Shown piece after piece: positions 6,601 to 11,636 of a DNA stretch of 11,636 bases. The notes under the pieces are model-generated. The model searched no databases. It had not been told where the DNA came from and saw nothing but the letters and a program-made list of their open reading frames with translations. How positions within the stretch are numbered: position 1 is the stretch's first letter; each line of letters opens with the position of its first letter. Position numbers and translations under genes: made by a program. Source of the DNA: Ettlia oleoabundans (taxonomy: Eukaryota; Chlorophyta; Chlorophyceae; Chlamydomonadales); contig JAAMXP010001497.1 of NCBI GenBank assembly GCA_019693395.1, forward strand, positions 7,672 through 19,307, written 5' to 3'.

Positions 6601-9600
6601 GCAGCTGGCGGCCAACCCCTCCGAAGTGTCGGGCAGCAAGCGGCCCCTCTCTGTGGCGGAAGCTCATTCCCCTGACTCAGATGGCGGTGACGTGGATGGG
6701 GAAATGATGCTGGTCTCACCCGGCCCCAACAGGCCAGCCTCCGGCACTTCAGCCACTAGAAGAGCATCAGTGTCAACCGACCGCCTGCCTGATGTGCGTT
6801 CGCTGGCGGACGCCCTTGAGCCGCCTCCAACGGTGGTGGGCCTGCAGGTGAGTCGTGTGGAGCCTGCTGGACGCCAGGTGGCACGCAGAACCATGCGCAA
6901 CATGGCATGCGTGTGAGTGTGCTGGGAAAGTCGAGGAGTGCATGTAATACACTTGTCAGCTGAATGACAGCCCTCCCTTGCGCCTTGCAGAATTCTGTGG
7001 GCAATCGCGTCACACTGGTGTTGGCCGGTGGCAACAGTGTGCGCGTTGCCCTGCCCTTTGCGCCCAGCGGACCCCTGGCTAGTGCCGTCATGCATGCTCT
7101 GCATGCTGTGCTGCCAAGCGAGATGTGGTGGGCCCTTTACTCTCGGTGGCTGTCAACAGAAGGTGAGCCAGCAAGCCCCAAACACTTCCTGCTTCCCGAT
7201 GCTGCTCCTCATCTGTAATCGTCTTGCTGCCGGACGCATCAGGGTTGTGCTGATGCTTGATTCCCTTTTGGTTGTGATGTATACGGCATAGTAACGGTGC
7301 TCTGCAACTTATTTACTCCTGGCTGCAGGCAGCTGCAGCGGTGATGCCGGCGAACAGTGGCGTGCACTGGCGCAGGTGCTGCTGGCATGGGCTGCTGACC
7401 CCACCTCATGCAGCCAGCACCCGGAGGAGGGGAAGCAGCTTCGCTTGCCCCATCCATCAGGTGATGCACCGTTTGCCATGCACCTGCCGTTTGTATCTGG
7501 CATTACAATACTACTCCAAGCATTCATGTCTTACAGTTCAATGCCCCCTGAGCAGGAACTGACCGCACCATTTGCTCGACTCTTCACCTTTGCATTGACT
7601 GCCTACAGGCGCCAGCTCTGGCACCACCACCACCTCAGCCACAGTCCAGCGCCAGCCGGGCACCCCCACCCAGCCACAAGCCGCAGGGGATGAAGCCTGG
7701 CAGCAGCTGCTGCTCTCGGACCACCACCAGCGGCACGGGGTGCGCTTTGCCTGGGCGGCCAAAGCACAGCAGCCCCATGCACCCACGCCTGCCTCTATCG
7801 CGATGAGTGGCCGCGATGAGGTGTGGAAGGCTCTGCAGGCGCTGCACTCAGGTGGGCAAGAAAGCTAGTTGTTGGCTCAACAGGTCCAAAGGCCACACTC
7901 GCCACCAGCTCTGGTCAGGGATTTGGCATGGGTCTGGGGGACATGGTAGTTCCAGCATGCACTAAAGGCCTGCCATAAACAACACATGCCAGACTCTGGA
8001 ATCAACGTTTGCCCGCCCACCCACCCACCCACCTGCCTGCCTGCCTGCAGTGTATGAGGACTGCAAGATGAGCGTGCTGCGCTGGCAGTTGCTGCCGCCA
8101 TTGGGCCAAACCCTGCTGCGCATATCGGGCCTGCTTGGGGCGGCTGGATATGCCGACTATTACTGCCGGGACCTTGGGCTGGCGGCACCCCCATACCCAC
8201 CCTCTGCTGCGACACCTGCTCACACCTCGGCAGAAACAGCGGCACCAGCTGACATGTTCCGTGCGTTGCAGCAGTTGCTGCAAGGCCAGTGGGACAGCGG
8301 CCCGGTACCGCTCCTTGTGCAGCATCGGGCAGCCTGCGTGCAGCGGAGCATCGATCTGCTGGCCGCCTACTCCCTGCTGGCCGACGCGGCGGCATCCCTG
8401 AGCTCCAGCCCCACACGAGATGTGCCACAGGCAAGCGCCCACGCCCTGCCTGCCAACCCCCGCACGAACATTTGTGCATGGACCAGGGCCAGCTAGCGGC
8501 GCACTGCTCGGGGCCTCGCCCTTGTGCTGTTGCCCACTTGCCTGCATGCCCGCCTCTGTAGCTTGCCCACTCGTCCACCCAAGCTTCCCACAGGTTGGCG
8601 ACTTGTTGGAGGCTGCTGCCCACCGCATTGTGCGCCTGCTGGTGCGCCAAGGCTGGACCCTGGCACACCTTGATGCACTGCCATGGGGCGTGGCACTGCC
8701 GCTGCGACAGGTGAGAACTCGCTTGGGTGTGTGCACTCATATGAACTGGGTTGTGCCCCAATTCCGCTGTTGCCTCTGGCAGCTGTCAGTTGATCCTGCA
8801 CACCACCGGTAAATGCTTCCCCATGCTTCTCCTTCTTCCTCTCAAATCTGGTGCCCCGCTTGGTGAGTAGCTGCTTCTTGTTTTAGATGTCAGTCGCGTT
8901 GCCCGCAAGGGCCCCTTGTAAGAACACCCACACCCACGCATTATGTGTTTGCAGGCCATCCAGCACTGCCGCAGCAACCCGCCCACCGACTGGCCACAGG
9001 AGGCTTATGTGCTCATTGGTGAGGCGCTGCAATGCCATGCTACCACAACGGGTGGAAAACCAACACCAAAGATGCATGACTCCTTCACTTCTAGTGGGGT
9101 TTCAGCCATGCCTGCCTGGGTGCCTGGCCCCTTCCTCTTCTCCTTCCCCCAGGCCGCAACGATATTGCTGCCAGCATGGCGGCGGCTGAGCAGGAGGAGC
9201 GCCCCGCTGAGGCGGCGGTGAGCAGCATAGTGAGCACACCGCTGGGCAAGATGGCCAAGGCAAGCAGCCCCAGCAAGAAGCCACCAGCGGGACGCACCAG
9301 CACCCAGATGCAGCATGGCACGCCCTCGGGTAAGCACAGTCATATGGTGACCAGCCGCCAATAGAGGGCCGCCGCCCCAGTCGTTCACAGTCTCGCTGTA
9401 CAGAAAAGAGATGCACTGCCGTCTGCAGCCAGTCGATTAATTGGTATGAAAGGGCCTCAGTGAACGGATACACATCAGGCGTGCCCCGGCTGGCTTGGCT
9501 GTGCAGGTGCCACCCCGGCGGCGCTGCGGCGGCTGAGCGCTGTGGGTGCGGCGGCCACACCCCCCATGGCCTCCGCCACCCGCCAGCCCCAGGGCACTGG

Positions 9601-11636
9601 CGATGCGGGGTCTGCTGTGCGCAGCAGGCTGCTGGAGGCGCCTGAGGGTGACAGGAGTCGGGTGCTTGCCGCCCCAGAGCTGCTGCCAGTGCCGTACACG
9701 CAGCGCCTACAGCTGCCTGTAGCCGCGCACGGCGGCCCAGGGGAGGCTGGGGAGGGGGGCAATGACGGTGCTTCCAGCGGGGCGGCTTCTGCAACTGGCG
9801 CACTCACGTGGTCGGGTGATGCATCGGCAGAGGATGGCATGGAGAACCTGACACAGCAGGTGGGTGGCACGCCGGCCTTGCCTAGGACTGTCTGTCTGTG
9901 AGAAAGCCTGTGCACTGCACATTGCAATTCAAATGGCCTTCACGCCTTAGTCTCCACTCTCCTAGAGCCATTGCACTGCCCGCAGCTTCCACAGCCACCC
10001 AGGCTTGTAACTCAACACCACCACTACCATAGCCACACACTGACCATTCCCGCGCATCTACTGCCACACCTCCCCAGGCTGCAAGCCTGCAGTTCGGTCG
10101 GGACTTGCGCCTGCTGGAGGTGCGGCGCCTGCTGCGCAGCAGTGCACCTGTCACCCTGAGGGTGGGGAACGTGCTGGAGCCGAGCGACACGGGTGGGGCT
10201 GTTGGCACGGTTGGCACAACTGAGGACTATTGGACAGGCAGGATTTGTGCCTACTTTCCGGGCCAGTGTGCTGCACCTAAGAATCCACTTGGCACGCCGC
10301 TTGCAGCTGTTGCCGCACCCGGCTTGGGGGTCGGGATCATTCTTCTTGGCACCCTTGCTGCACCACGGCTCAGCTTAGGCATGCACGCCCATCCCGCCAC
10401 ACATAACTTGTGTGCCGCTGCTGTTGCCGCTGCTGCTGCAGAGGGCACAGCGGCGCAGCAGCTGAAGCTGACTGTTCTGGCCATCCGGACGTGCGCTCTG
10501 CCGCTGGGTCGCGGCGCGCTTACGTTGGGCACGCTGCGCCCGCTTCCCACCGAGCCTCTCCACATACCGCCACTCTGCCTGGGTGCGTGCATGCTGTGTC
10601 CCCAGGTTGTATGTGTGCGCCTGGCTGGTTGCGGACGCCTTTTCAGCATTTTTCCAACTTTTGAATTACTGTTCTCACGGTATTCAGGCGGTTTTGCTTG
10701 ATTCTGTGGTCTGGGCTTCTCCTACAGTGTGCTGCCTGCCTGGCGCCCCCGTTCTTCACCCTGCACTGTGCAGCTGGTCGGCTGCCTGAGCAGAACAACG
10801 CGGTGGTGAACCTGGACTTCACGGGGGCGGCACCCGCGCTGGGTGAGCAAAGCGCACCTGTTGTGACATGCAGATAAAAAAAACAAGCAGCACACGCCAC
10901 TTACTCAAAGCAGTCGTGCCACCAGCAAGGACACAGGCTGCTTTGTTGACTGTTTGTTGGCACTTTTAGCATCATGAAGCCCTGCAGTGCTACGGACAGG
11001 CAACCAGCTTGGTCGGTCGAATGGGTTTGGGAGTCCAAGACTGGTCTGGCCTGTACCTCACCCGACATTGGACATGACCTTGGGAAGTACCTGCGCTGTG
11101 CTGTGCTGTGCTGTGCTGTGCTGCAGGTGGTGGTGCCCTGGCCGAGCAGACTGCCTGGCCTGAGTTCCACAACGGTGTGGCGGCAGGTCTACGCCTGGCA
11201 CCTGGCACACATCAGCTGACTCGTACCTGGGTGGTCTACAACAAGCCACCAGGTGGGTGCATGGCTGGGTGGCTGCGTAAGTGACAACAGGGGGAGCGGC
11301 TGTTCATAGTTGTTGAGATAGCCAGACAGAAATTAGGATCGTGGCTGGACCGTTTCACAACCGTGGTGTAGCACGCAGCCGAGTTGACGGCTAAGCGTCC
11401 CTATTTGCCCTTGCCGCAGAGCCCAGCTACACCCATGCCGGCATGCTGATGGCACTGGGCCTCACGGGGCACCTCAGGTAAGATCAGCGCATCTTGATCT
11501 ACCTAGCCACCTCATCTCAGCACACACCCTTCAAGGCGCTGTGCAGCATCCTGTGCAGCATCCTGTGCAGCATGCCCCATGGTACCGATATCATGGCAGG
11601 TAATCACTGGTCAAAGGGTCAACACCTGCTTCTATC
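3429..11636 (+). CDS. APC1: Anaphase-promoting complex/cyclosome subunit 1, 19 exons, 3' end off window
   Basis: APC1 is the largest scaffold subunit of the APC/C, the nuclear E3 ubiquitin ligase that targets cyclins and securin for degradation. Nineteen exons join without a stop into about 1276 codons; family members run to roughly 1700-2000 residues, so about two thirds is present. Diagnostic stretches include ELHIRGN + VVWTAGS (exons 1-2), the WD40-type N-terminal region through GNRVTLVLAGGNSVRVALP (exon 7), YEDCKMSVLRWQLLPPL (10), LPWGVALPLRQAIQHC (11-12), FGRDLRLLEVRRLL (15), RTCALPLGRGALTLGT (16), WPEFHNGVAAGLRLAP (18) and THAGMLMALGLTGHL (19), the last opening the proteasome/cyclosome (PC) repeats. 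The start at 3429 is a choice: in-frame ATGs also occur at 3303 and 3210, but codon bias rises only after 3429. Intron 4 hosts an antisense ACBP gene and intron 10 is GC-AG. Serine/proline-rich loops separate the conserved blocks. The family is certain; individual boundaries are strong except exon 15's donor. Confidence 0.93.
3816..4041 (+). CDS. APC1: APC1 exon 2
   Basis: Follows acceptor CCTTTGCAG. Completes Ser, then VVWTAGSVLRKQLTVPAPVL, AAWCFF, HPGVLSVYTQDG and FTGLWPLPQGVLLT: beta-propeller strands of the APC1 N-terminal WD40-type domain (about residues 62-137). Ends in phase 0 at CTAACG|GTGCGC. Confidence 0.88.
4147..4332 (+). CDS. APC1: APC1 exon 3
   Basis: Phase-0 exon between GGTGCAG and CAACATG|GTGAGT. 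GPCILVHPLENIQEV matches the 'hPLE' segment of APC1, and ERVVWSGVEVPYLVTHNM matches the conserved W-(T/S)-x-x-x-(I/V)-P-x-(M/V) stretch. A Gly/Ser-rich insert lies between them. Confidence 0.87.
4562..4803 (+). CDS. APC1: APC1 exon 4, start of the disordered loop
   Basis: RRVSVWIITTQQAQGFVAV is a propeller strand pair, followed by about 55 Gly/Pro/Ala/Thr-rich residues with TP sites (SGTPGT, PITPTAR). Ends TYK + AA at donor AAAAA|GTAAGC; the codon is completed by the first base of exon 5, 1066 nt away. Confidence 0.85.
5049..5132 (-). CDS. ACBP exon 3 and stop
   Basis: 27 codons plus TAA (5051-5049), after acceptor CATGCTGCAG. KYIDLVAEGDPNWEAHETLK continues the helix after EAMQ exactly as in other ACBPs, with the conserved Tyr at the second position. 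No TGTAA lies between this stop and APC1 exon 4, so the poly(A) signal is not identified. Confidence 0.9.
   Translation of the reverse strand, partial: KYIDLVAEGDPNWEAHETLKDYKEEEA
5049..5693 (-). CDS. Acyl-CoA-binding protein, complete three-exon gene nested antisense in APC1 intron 4
   Basis: Small cytosolic ACBPs bind medium- and long-chain acyl-CoA esters and buffer or deliver them to lipid synthesis. Exons at 5693-5532, 5322-5254 and 5132-5049 give 104 codons, close to the usual 86-105. The family signature is clear: KLKFYGLYKQATEGD (residues 30-44), RAKWDAWNALQGMSKAEAM (58-76), then KYIDLV and a short Asp/Glu/Lys-rich tail ending KEEEA. Ligand-contact equivalents are present: Tyr34, Tyr37, Lys38, Lys60 and Tyr79. 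The ATG sits in AAAATGGC, a good algal start context; an upstream in-frame ATG would add seven residues (MDHSPLK). Both introns are phase 0; the second is GC-AG. Odd: GAQPWAVQ replaces the usual (S/A)RPGxF before the second exon, though spacing to AKW is exactly conserved. The whole gene lies in one intron of APC1 on the other strand, 245 nt from exon 4 and 176 nt from exon 5. Confidence 0.93.
5133..5253 (-). other. ACBP intron 2, GC-AG type
   Basis: 121-nt intron with donor CAG|GCAAGT and acceptor CTGCAG. The donor matches the U1 consensus everywhere except the GC, as typical of GC-AG introns. No GT nearby would keep both frame and ACBP homology. Confidence 0.85.
5254..5322 (-). CDS. ACBP exon 2
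   Basis: 23 codons, FEARAKWDAWNALQGMSKA then EAMQ, between acceptor CCCGCAG and the non-canonical donor CAG|GCAAGT. AKWDAW is the most conserved ACBP motif. Confidence 0.93.
5532..5693 (-). CDS. ACBP exon 1
   Basis: 54 codons from ATG 5693-5691 to CAG|GTGGGA. Carries helices 1-2, including YGLYKQAT with two binding tyrosines and the lysine. The end of the exon (TGAQPWAVQ) is less conserved than the rest, but the donor keeps the distance to AKW seen in other ACBPs. Confidence 0.88.
5870..6048 (+). CDS. APC1: APC1 exon 5
   Basis: Completes Lys, then ASLRLPNGGLSPMVFQPVP and further Pro/Ala-rich loop with SP/TP sites, then LPITFSLLWEQQMDG, corresponding to the (L/I)-x-x-x-(H/L)-(I/L)-W-x-(E/D) strand of APC1. 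Ends in phase 1 at GGAG|GTAGGC. Confidence 0.88.
6183..6847 (+). CDS. APC1: APC1 exon 6, longest exon
   Basis: Contains LVTDANGDLLLCLLSSSCQR (matching the 'DDDGxPxxCFLL' region), VEVAFTLPAVAVAVVAA, RDLLVLQPDSRLALYVGSRR and CTVGLPGHG: the last propeller blades. A roughly 100-residue acidic/serine-rich loop follows, with HSPDSD, VSPGPNR and TRRASVS, before TVVGLQ at donor CAG|GTGAGT. Confidence 0.9.
6991..7162 (+). CDS. APC1: APC1 exon 7
   Basis: NSVGNRVTLVLAGGNSVRVA and PSEMWWALYSRW match the very conserved 'VGNRxTLxxxxGxxxR' segment and the helices after it. Phase 0 in, phase 1 out (GAAG|GTGAGC). Confidence 0.93.
7329..7460 (+). CDS. APC1: APC1 exon 8
   Basis: GEQWRALAQVLLAWAADPTS corresponds to the 'W..F...LL.....' helix of APC1. 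Two AGs lie close together (7328 and 7338); only the first keeps the frame. Ends at CATCAG|GTGATG. Confidence 0.85.
7609..7851 (+). CDS. APC1: APC1 exon 9
   Basis: A Thr/Ser/Gln-rich start, then DEAWQQLLLSDHHQRHG (the 'W..LL.S..H' helix) and VWKALQALHS leading into VYEDCK of the next exon. Phase 1 on both sides. Confidence 0.87.
8016..8047 (+). repeat. (CCCA)4(CCTG)4 microsatellite at a splice acceptor
   Basis: Four CCCA units followed by four CCTG units run directly into CAG at 8048-8050, so this simple repeat serves as the polypyrimidine tract of APC1 intron 9. Confidence 0.9.
8051..8430 (+). CDS. APC1: APC1 exon 10
   Basis: VYEDCKMSVLRWQLLPPLGQ is one of the clearest APC1 signatures, followed by AGYADYYCRDLGL. 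A long helical stretch (VQRSIDLLAAYSLLADAA) leads to DVPQ at the GC donor CACAG|GCAAGC. Confidence 0.9.
8431..8593 (+). other. APC1 intron 10, GC-AG type
   Basis: 163 nt, donor CAG|GCAAGC and acceptor TTCCCACAG. Reading through meets a stop at TAG 8494-8496, so it must be spliced; the GC donor keeps phase 0 into VGDLLEAAAHR. A GT at 8421-8422 (CGAGAT|GTGCC) would also preserve phase but has poorer consensus. Confidence 0.7.
8594..8710 (+). CDS. APC1: APC1 exon 11
   Basis: VRLLVRQGWTLAHLDALPWG followed by VALPLRQ matches the conserved 'G(W/L)xxxDxLPxGxxLPL' block. Phase 0 on both sides; donor CGACAG|GTGAGA. Confidence 0.93.
8955..9018 (+). CDS. APC1: APC1 exon 12
   Basis: Short exon, AIQHCRSNPPTDWPQEAYVL then I. 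Matches the 'EAIxxCxxxPPxxWPxxAxxLxGR' block of APC1. Acceptor TTTGCAG, donor ATTG|GTGAGG, phase 1 out. Confidence 0.93.
9153..9329 (+). CDS. APC1: APC1 exon 13
   Basis: Starts GRNDIAASM (conserved 'GRxDL') and continues as a basic, disordered segment with minimal or full CDK-type sites: STPLGK, SSPSKK (S-P-x-K) and HGTPSG. Phase 1 on both sides; donor TCGG|GTAAGC. Confidence 0.88.
9507..9859 (+). CDS. APC1: APC1 exon 14
   Basis: Mostly a disordered Ala/Gly/Ser/Pro segment with ATPAALRR and ATPPM, ending DGMENLTQQ, the conserved 'DGM' before the (K/Q)-x-R-(F/W)-G-x-D-L-R block. Donor CAGCAG|GTGGGT, phase 0. Confidence 0.87.
10078..10192 (+). CDS. APC1: APC1 exon 15 (3' boundary ambiguous)
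   Basis: AASLQFGRDLRLLEVRRLLR and SSAPVTLRV match the strongly conserved APC1 block. I place the end at ACGG|GTGGGG because this gives the spacing to the next block closest to plant APC1. A GC donor at 10238 (ACAG|GCAGGA) would also keep phase, adding 15 residues. Confidence 0.8.
10193..10441 (+). other. APC1 intron 15, stop-free and a multiple of three
   Basis: 249 nt with no stop in the APC1 frame, so retention would insert 83 residues without breaking the protein. The translated insert is Ala/Cys/Pro/Leu-rich and matches nothing in APC1 that I recognise, so I treat it as an intron with acceptor GCTGCTGCAG. Confidence 0.65.
10442..10582 (+). CDS. APC1: APC1 exon 16
   Basis: AAQQLKLTVLAIRTCALPLG then RGALTLGTLRPLPTEPLHIPPL corresponds to the conserved 'QQ...L..LA.RT.ALP.GRG.FTL' block. 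Phase 1 on both sides; donor CTGG|GTGCGT. Confidence 0.9.
10774..10842 (+). CDS. APC1: APC1 exon 17
   Basis: AGRLPEQNNAVVNLDFTGAA is the 'GRxPxxxxxxVxLD' block. Phase 1 on both sides; acceptor CTGTGCAG, donor CTGG|GTGAGC. Confidence 0.92.
11096..11120 (+). repeat. (CTGTG)5 microsatellite at a splice acceptor
   Basis: Five perfect CTGTG units followed by CTGCAG, the acceptor of APC1 intron 17. As in intron 9, simple repeat DNA occupies the tract upstream of the AG. Confidence 0.9.
11127..11252 (+). CDS. APC1: APC1 exon 18
   Basis: WPEFHNGVAAGLRLAP and RTWVVYNKPP match two of the most recognisable APC1 stretches, just ahead of the PC repeats. Phase 1 on both sides; donor CCAG|GTGGGT. Confidence 0.95.
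11420..11477 (+). CDS. APC1: APC1 exon 19, start of the PC repeat domain
   Basis: EPSYTHAGMLMALGLTGHL then split Arg, at donor CTCAG|GTAAGA. H-A-G-(L/M)-L-x-(A/G)-L-G-L-x-G-H/Y-L is the first PC repeat, shared with proteasome Rpn1/Rpn2. The following exon is not in the window. Confidence 0.95.
11539..11574 (+). repeat. Three tandem copies of a 12-mer
   Basis: CTGTGCAGCATC repeated three times (last base of the third copy is G) within APC1 intron 19. Each copy carries a GTGCAG|C acceptor-like sequence. 11478-11636 otherwise holds no exon I can support. Confidence 0.9.

Noticed and set aside
6944..6948. TGTAA motifs inside APC1 introns (e.g. here, and near 3716, 7213, 8918 and 10008) as poly(A) sites
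   Set aside because: The reading frame continues across all these introns into conserved APC1 exons, so they are chance or unused copies.
8440..8496. Extension of APC1 exon 10 to the stop TAG 8494-8496 as a real C-terminus
   Set aside because: Conserved APC1 blocks continue in phase from 8594; the extension (ASAHALPANPRTNICAW...) has no APC1 similarity.
7877..8761. 294-codon open frame on the minus strand
   Set aside because: Antisense shadow of APC1 exons 10-11; rich in Cys/His/Trp/Arg, no recognisable motif, and the opposite strand carries conserved APC1 sequence.
9102..9803. 233-codon open frame on the minus strand
   Set aside because: Antisense shadow of APC1 exons 13-14, produced by the GC-rich codon bias; composition Cys/Pro/Arg/His-rich.

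Overview
The window looks like nuclear DNA of a green alga (Chlorophyta, probably a Chlorella-like trebouxiophyte; the clade is inferred). The reasons are GC-rich coding sequence with G/C-biased third positions, many short GT-AG introns (about 100-290 nt), TGTAA motifs placed like chlorophyte poly(A) signals, and proteins that resemble the plant/algal members of their families. I see no bacterial genes, RNA genes, CRISPR array or intact mobile element.

Layout. (1) 1-1195, plus strand: the 3' end of a gene whose product resembles the C-terminal region of PlsB-like glycerol-3-phosphate/dihydroxyacetone-phosphate acyltransferases, with a candidate poly(A) signal at 1387. (2) 1196-1711: the gap between two convergent genes; it holds 3' UTR material and one weak small ORF. 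(3) 1712-2862, minus strand: at least three phase-compatible exons of a gene I do not recognise. Its 5' end is unresolved and may contain a frameshift. (4) 2863-3428: the region between that gene and the next one. (5) 3429 to the window end, plus strand: most of a gene for APC1, the largest scaffold subunit of the anaphase-promoting complex/cyclosome. I reconstruct 19 exons in one continuous frame, about 1276 codons, from the N-terminal WD40-type region to the first 'THAGMLMALGLTGHL' repeat of the PC domain. The gene continues past the right edge.

The most interesting feature is in APC1 intron 4 (4804-5869). This 1066-nt intron, several times longer than its neighbours, contains a complete three-exon acyl-CoA-binding protein (ACBP) gene on the opposite strand (5049-5693; 104 codons). 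The APC1 reading frame splices exactly around it. The second ACBP intron uses a GC-AG pair, as does APC1 intron 10. The host intron falls in the part of APC1 that encodes a disordered, S/T-P-containing loop.

The genes have unrelated jobs (lipid metabolism, unknown, cell-cycle ubiquitin ligase), as expected for a compact eukaryotic genome. I found no evidence for a novel multi-gene system; the nested gene arrangement and the unidentified minus-strand protein are the real points of interest.
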